From contig OX638323.1 in assembly GCA_951812715.1 (NCBI GenBank), forward strand, positions 1,426,001-1,490,000: a DNA stretch of 64,000 nucleotides, read 5' to 3'. Shown here piece after piece: positions 61,516-64,000 of the stretch. The translations under genes and the position numbers were made by a program. Within the stretch, counting starts at the first letter, position 1. Every line of letters begins with the position of its first letter. Origin of the DNA: an uncultured Pseudohongiella sp. GTDB taxonomy: Bacteria; Pseudomonadota; Gammaproteobacteria; Pseudomonadales; Pseudohongiellaceae. The notes beneath the pieces are model-generated. The model saw only the letters and a program-made list of their open reading frames with translations, had not been told where the DNA came from and made no database searches.

Positions 61516-61950
61516 CTATTGCACATCCTCTTCTTCGACCCTGCCGCCGGACAAGATCGGGCTGCCATCTTCCCGGGTCATGCGCACGCAACACAGACCG
61601 AAAGTGCCTTCCGCCCGGGACTTGTTTCCGGTCACGTTCACGACCGTGCCGACAGTCAGCGAATCCGGTGTCCAGCCGGTGCGCCGCAGACTGATCGGCG
61701 CGCCGAGCTCGACCTGCCACTCGGTTGCATCGCCGCTGGCGCCGGGCACGTCGACAAACAGAAAAGCATGGGGATTACGGAATACAAAGCGGGTAACGGT
61801 TCCCTGAATCTCCACCCGATCCTCGGGATCGTAAAACGGACCGCTGGCATGATGGGCCAGCACCGGGGCAAGTAACAGGCTCACGCCGATAACGAAAACG
61901 GATGCAGCCGCGGTGAAAAGCGCTTCCCGGCCGGAGAATCTTGGTTTCAT
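61516..61950 (-). CDS. Exported DUF6152-family protein
   Basis: The protein is 144 aa. Signal peptide FVIGVSLLLAPVLA, then the family hallmark HHASGPFYDPEDRVEIQGTV, followed by NPHAFLFVDVPGASGDATEW. The conserved His-His at the mature N-terminus and the later NPH suggest metal binding. Function unknown. It is followed directly by the partner gene and preceded by the quinoprotein relic, which suggests an operon now missing its enzyme. Confidence 0.85.
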   Translation of the reverse strand: MKPRFSGREALFTAAASVFVIGVSLLLAPVLAHHASGPFYDPEDRVEIQGTVTRFVFRNPHAFLFVDVPGASGDATEWQVELGAPISLRRTGWTPDSLTVGTVVNVTGNKSRAEGTFGLCCVRMTREDGSPILSGGRVEEEDVQ

Positions 61951-62028
61951 GGCTGGCCTCGCTATTGGCGGTTTGGAATTCGATTATATGGTCAAAATCC
62001 GCGGAATTGGCAACCGCGCGTTGAGAGG

Positions 62029-62509
62029 TTAGTCCGGCAAGGCGAACACAAACAGATTCGTGCCCCGGCTCGGACGCAGTTCCGGCGCCAGATTGATCTG
62101 GGCGGAACCGGTATTGACGGTAATGTACTGCTTGCCGTTGACCGCATAGGAAATGGGGTAGCCGGAGACCGGCGAGCCCAGATTGATTTCCCATAGCGCC
62201 TCGCCGGTCTCCTGATCGAACGCGCGAAAGCGGCCATTGGTGTCGCCGCCGAAGACTAGGCCACCGCCGGTGGCAACAAGGGACATGACGCCAGCGCGTC
62301 TCGCCGGTTTCCGCCGAGATCGCCCGCACGGCGCCGGCGTTATCGTTTCCAGGAGCGATCTGATGCCGGTAGGCGATGGAATAGATCTCCAATAGCTGAC
62401 CAACACCATCGCCGGTGTCGGTAACCGCCGCGGCCGAGTCGCCGAAAACCTCGACGGACTGATTCGAACGAGCGCGGCGCCGAGGCAAGAACAGGGTTGG
62501 TCCAACCAT
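62029..62509 (-). pseudogene. PQQ-dependent dehydrogenase, 3' end only with frameshift
   Basis: One minus-strand frame gives YSIAYRHQIAPGNDNAGAVR then AISAETGETRWRH. Near 62283 the frame shifts and continues QRAGVMSLVATGGGLVFGGD, then GRFRAFDQETGEALWEINLG and SPVSGYPISYAVNGKQYITV, ending GTNLFVFALPD with TAG. These are the last two propeller blades of a quinoprotein. The rest of the gene (about 450 codons) is gone; the sequence upstream of 62500 is not family-like. Confidence 0.82.
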
Positions 62510-62708
62510 GATAATTCTCCTCGGGACGCTCGCCTCGGTTATGAGTTGATTCGGCGAGCCAGCTATTGATAGCAGAAAGAAAACCCGCGTCCCAGACCGC
62601 CAGGCTGGCGCGATTGCAATCTTGCCGCCAAAACCGGCGGAAATGCGGTATTCGTCTGCCGCGCTTGATACACTCCGGGACCTGGCGGCGCCTGTTTATG
62701 GAGAGATC

Positions 62709-63596
62709 ATGCATAAGCTTGTTCCCAAATCCGGATGCTTCTTGTTCGGGTTCTGTTTGCTGGCAGCGGGCGCGGTATTCGCCCAGGGCGTTCCCCTCCC
62801 GATCGAAATGCTGCCGCTGGGCAAGGACATCGGCATCAGTTCGGGGCAGACGGTAACGCCGGCCTATGAGGGCTGGTATGAAGACGGCGACGGCATGATC
62901 GCGTTGTCGTTCGGTTACTACAATCGCAACACCGAAGAAGTGCTGGAAATTCCTGCCGGCGCCGAGAACCGTATTATAGGCGCGCCCGACGGCGACCCCG
63001 ATCAGGGTCAGCCCACTCGATTCGAAGTTGATCGGCACTGGGGCGTGTTCACCGTCAAGGTGCCTCCCGGATTCGGGGAGCCCGTAATCTGGCGTCTGGA
63101 AAATCAGGGCAAGACCTTCGATATCCGGGCCAATCTGAATACCGATTACATCATCGACGCCATCGCCGGCGACGCCAACGGCAATTTTCCGCCGCGCATC
63201 AGATTCGCCGAAGACGCGGATTGGGGTCACGGTCCCGCCGGAGTAACCGCCGGTCCCCTTGAGACCCAGGTCGGAGTCCCGCTCGCCTTGACGGCCTGGG
63301 TCGAGGACCGAGGCGAAGTGAATCCGCTTTTCGCCCAGTTTCTTGGCGGTGGCAGTGGGAAACCTCCGGTTACGGTCGCCTGGTTCAAACAGCAAGGCTC
63401 GGGTGATGTGATCTTCAGTGAAACCAGCGTAAGAGTGGCCGGCGCAGGCGGCGCCGCGAACACCAGCGTGACTTGCGGCGAACCCGGTCTGTATCTGCTG
63501 CGCGCAAGGGTTACCGAGTTTACCGGTCCGGCGATGGCCGGCCATGCCCAATGCTGCTGGACGAATGGCTTTGTGAAAGTAAATGTGAGTGAATAG
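62709..63596 (+). CDS. Exported protein of unknown function
   Basis: The protein is 295 aa, start ATG 62709 after GGAGAG. Signal peptide GCFLFGFCLLAAGAVFAQGV. The mature part contains VTPAYEGWYEDGDGMIALSF then GYYNRNTEEVLEIPAGAENR and RHWGVFTVKVPPGFGEPVIW, and a second half with an Ig-like strand pattern (TAWVEDRGEVNPLFAQF). The family is widespread in uncultured marine/soil proteobacteria near DUF6152 genes but has no known role. It is 5' of the small frame at 63608 and the DUF6152 gene, all co-oriented. Confidence 0.7.
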   Translation: MHKLVPKSGCFLFGFCLLAAGAVFAQGVPLPIEMLPLGKDIGISSGQTVTPAYEGWYEDGDGMIALSFGYYNRNTEEVLEIPAGAENRIIGAPDGDPDQGQPTRFEVDRHWGVFTVKVPPGFGEPVIWRLENQGKTFDIRANLNTDYIIDAIAGDANGNFPPRIRFAEDADWGHGPAGVTAGPLETQVGVPLALTAWVEDRGEVNPLFAQFLGGGSGKPPVTVAWFKQQGSGDVIFSETSVRVAGAGGAANTSVTCGEPGLYLLRARVTEFTGPAMAGHAQCCWTNGFVKVNVSE

Positions 63597-63607
63597 TCAG
63601 GAATGGA

Positions 63608-63700
63608 TTGGATGTGACCTATCTTGGTCAGGAAGACTATGAAAGGATGCTAGCGGACCGCAATGCCCGGCTGGCGCGGCAGCGGGGAGACTCGGAATAG
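63608..63700 (+). CDS. Possible 30-residue open frame between two exported-protein genes
   Basis: From TTG 63608 (or GTG 63614) the frame reads LDVTYLGQEDYERMLADRNA, then RLARQRGDSE and TAG, ending 4 bases before the next start. It could be a small protein or the tail of a lost gene. There is no clear ribosome site. Confidence 0.3.
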   Translation: MDVTYLGQEDYERMLADRNARLARQRGDSE

Positions 63701-63704
63701 AATC

Positions 63705-64000
63705 GTGCCGACAAAAGTTCTTGTTCATGGTCTGGCCATGTTCGGTCTCATGACGATCGCGGGGCGCGCCGCGGCCCACCACAGTTTTGCCGCGGAGTTT
63801 TCCTATGAACTGTTTGGCGCCAAGGAAGGCGAAGTCGTCGAAGTGCATTACGTCAATCCCCACACGCGAATTTTCGTTGCCGTTACCAGTGAAGACGGCG
63901 AAGCAGAGATCTGGGACGCCCAGAGTCATGCCATCAGTACTTTGCTTCGCGCTGGCTGGCGCAGAGACACGGTCAGGGTTGGCGACAATGTCGCGCTTGA
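63705..64000 (+). CDS. Exported DUF6152-family protein (partial at window edge)
   Basis: GTG start at 63705 with GGAG upstream. Signal VLVHGLAMFGLMTIAGRAAA, then HHSFAAEFSYELFGAKEGEV and VNPHTRIFVAV, the same HH...NPH pattern as the DUF6152 protein at 61516. The C-terminal part lies outside the window. Confidence 0.8.
   Translation, partial: MPTKVLVHGLAMFGLMTIAGRAAAHHSFAAEFSYELFGAKEGEVVEVHYVNPHTRIFVAVTSEDGEAEIWDAQSHAISTLLRAGWRRDTVRVGDNVAL

Overview
The window looks like an accessory-rich piece of a free-living or host-associated, moderately high-GC proteobacterial chromosome, most likely from an uncultured gammaproteobacterium. The evidence is the mix of PQQ-dependent dehydrogenases, DUF6152 proteins, a TonB receptor with a Fur-like site, acetoacetyl-CoA synthetase and tRNA-Ser genes with CCA encoded. 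No ribosomal or other core marker is present, so the placement is an inference. Both edges cut genes: a DUF1330 protein at the left and a DUF6152 protein at the right.

Layout. 1-13 kb is mainly catabolic: a MocA-type oxidoreductase divergent from an FMN alpha-hydroxy-acid dehydrogenase, two tandem PQQ dehydrogenases, a class II aldolase, a GST, and two fumarylacetoacetase-superfamily enzymes facing each other across a strong terminator. 13-17.5 kb is a graveyard: IS3 relics, an MscS relic, a channel-like relic and a chorismate-lyase-like gene. 17.4-20.6 kb is bracketed by two near-identical tRNA-Ser(CGA) genes and holds PhzF, a frameshifted HicB and an ankyrin lipoprotein. 20.7-31 kb holds a TlpA/beta-propeller pair, RidA and several toxin-antitoxin loci (HigBA-like, a lone Phd, a decayed DarG, Phd-VapC). 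It also has an AT-rich HAD/HAD/SDR block, five copies of a short palindromic repeat, and a PQQ dehydrogenase broken by one in-frame TGA. 31-38 kb has a DUF4143 ATPase, 31-bp and 72-bp tandem repeats, a PLP enzyme, another PQQ dehydrogenase and a decapitated cytochrome c. 38-43 kb has two metallo-beta-lactamase-fold proteins, then a Fur-like site, a TonB receptor and a lipoprotein of the CbiX/CbiK chelatase fold. 43-50.5 kb carries acetoacetate/CoA metabolism and an exported formylglycine-generating-enzyme homologue. 51-53.5 kb has a truncated WYL regulator, an MNT/HEPN pair and a chimeric junction of two gene fragments. 53.5-64 kb has a peptide transporter/aminotransferase/cyclophilin operon, a LysM protein, paired four-helix membrane proteins, two DUF6152 genes and a PQQ dehydrogenase relic.

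Two themes run through the window. First, many enzymes of normally cytosolic families carry Sec, Tat or lipoprotein signals (FAH hydratases, isochorismatase-like, RidA, YbhB, carboxymuconolactone decarboxylase-like, methyltransferase, DSD1 PLP enzyme, CbiX-like, cyclophilin). Together with the PQQ enzymes this suggests an unusually metabolic periplasm. Second, the region is in active decay and rearrangement: I count about a dozen truncated, frameshifted or nonsense-mutated genes and several repeat families. Starts were chosen from Shine-Dalgarno spacing and signal-peptide position; family calls come from recognising motifs by eye and no database was searched.
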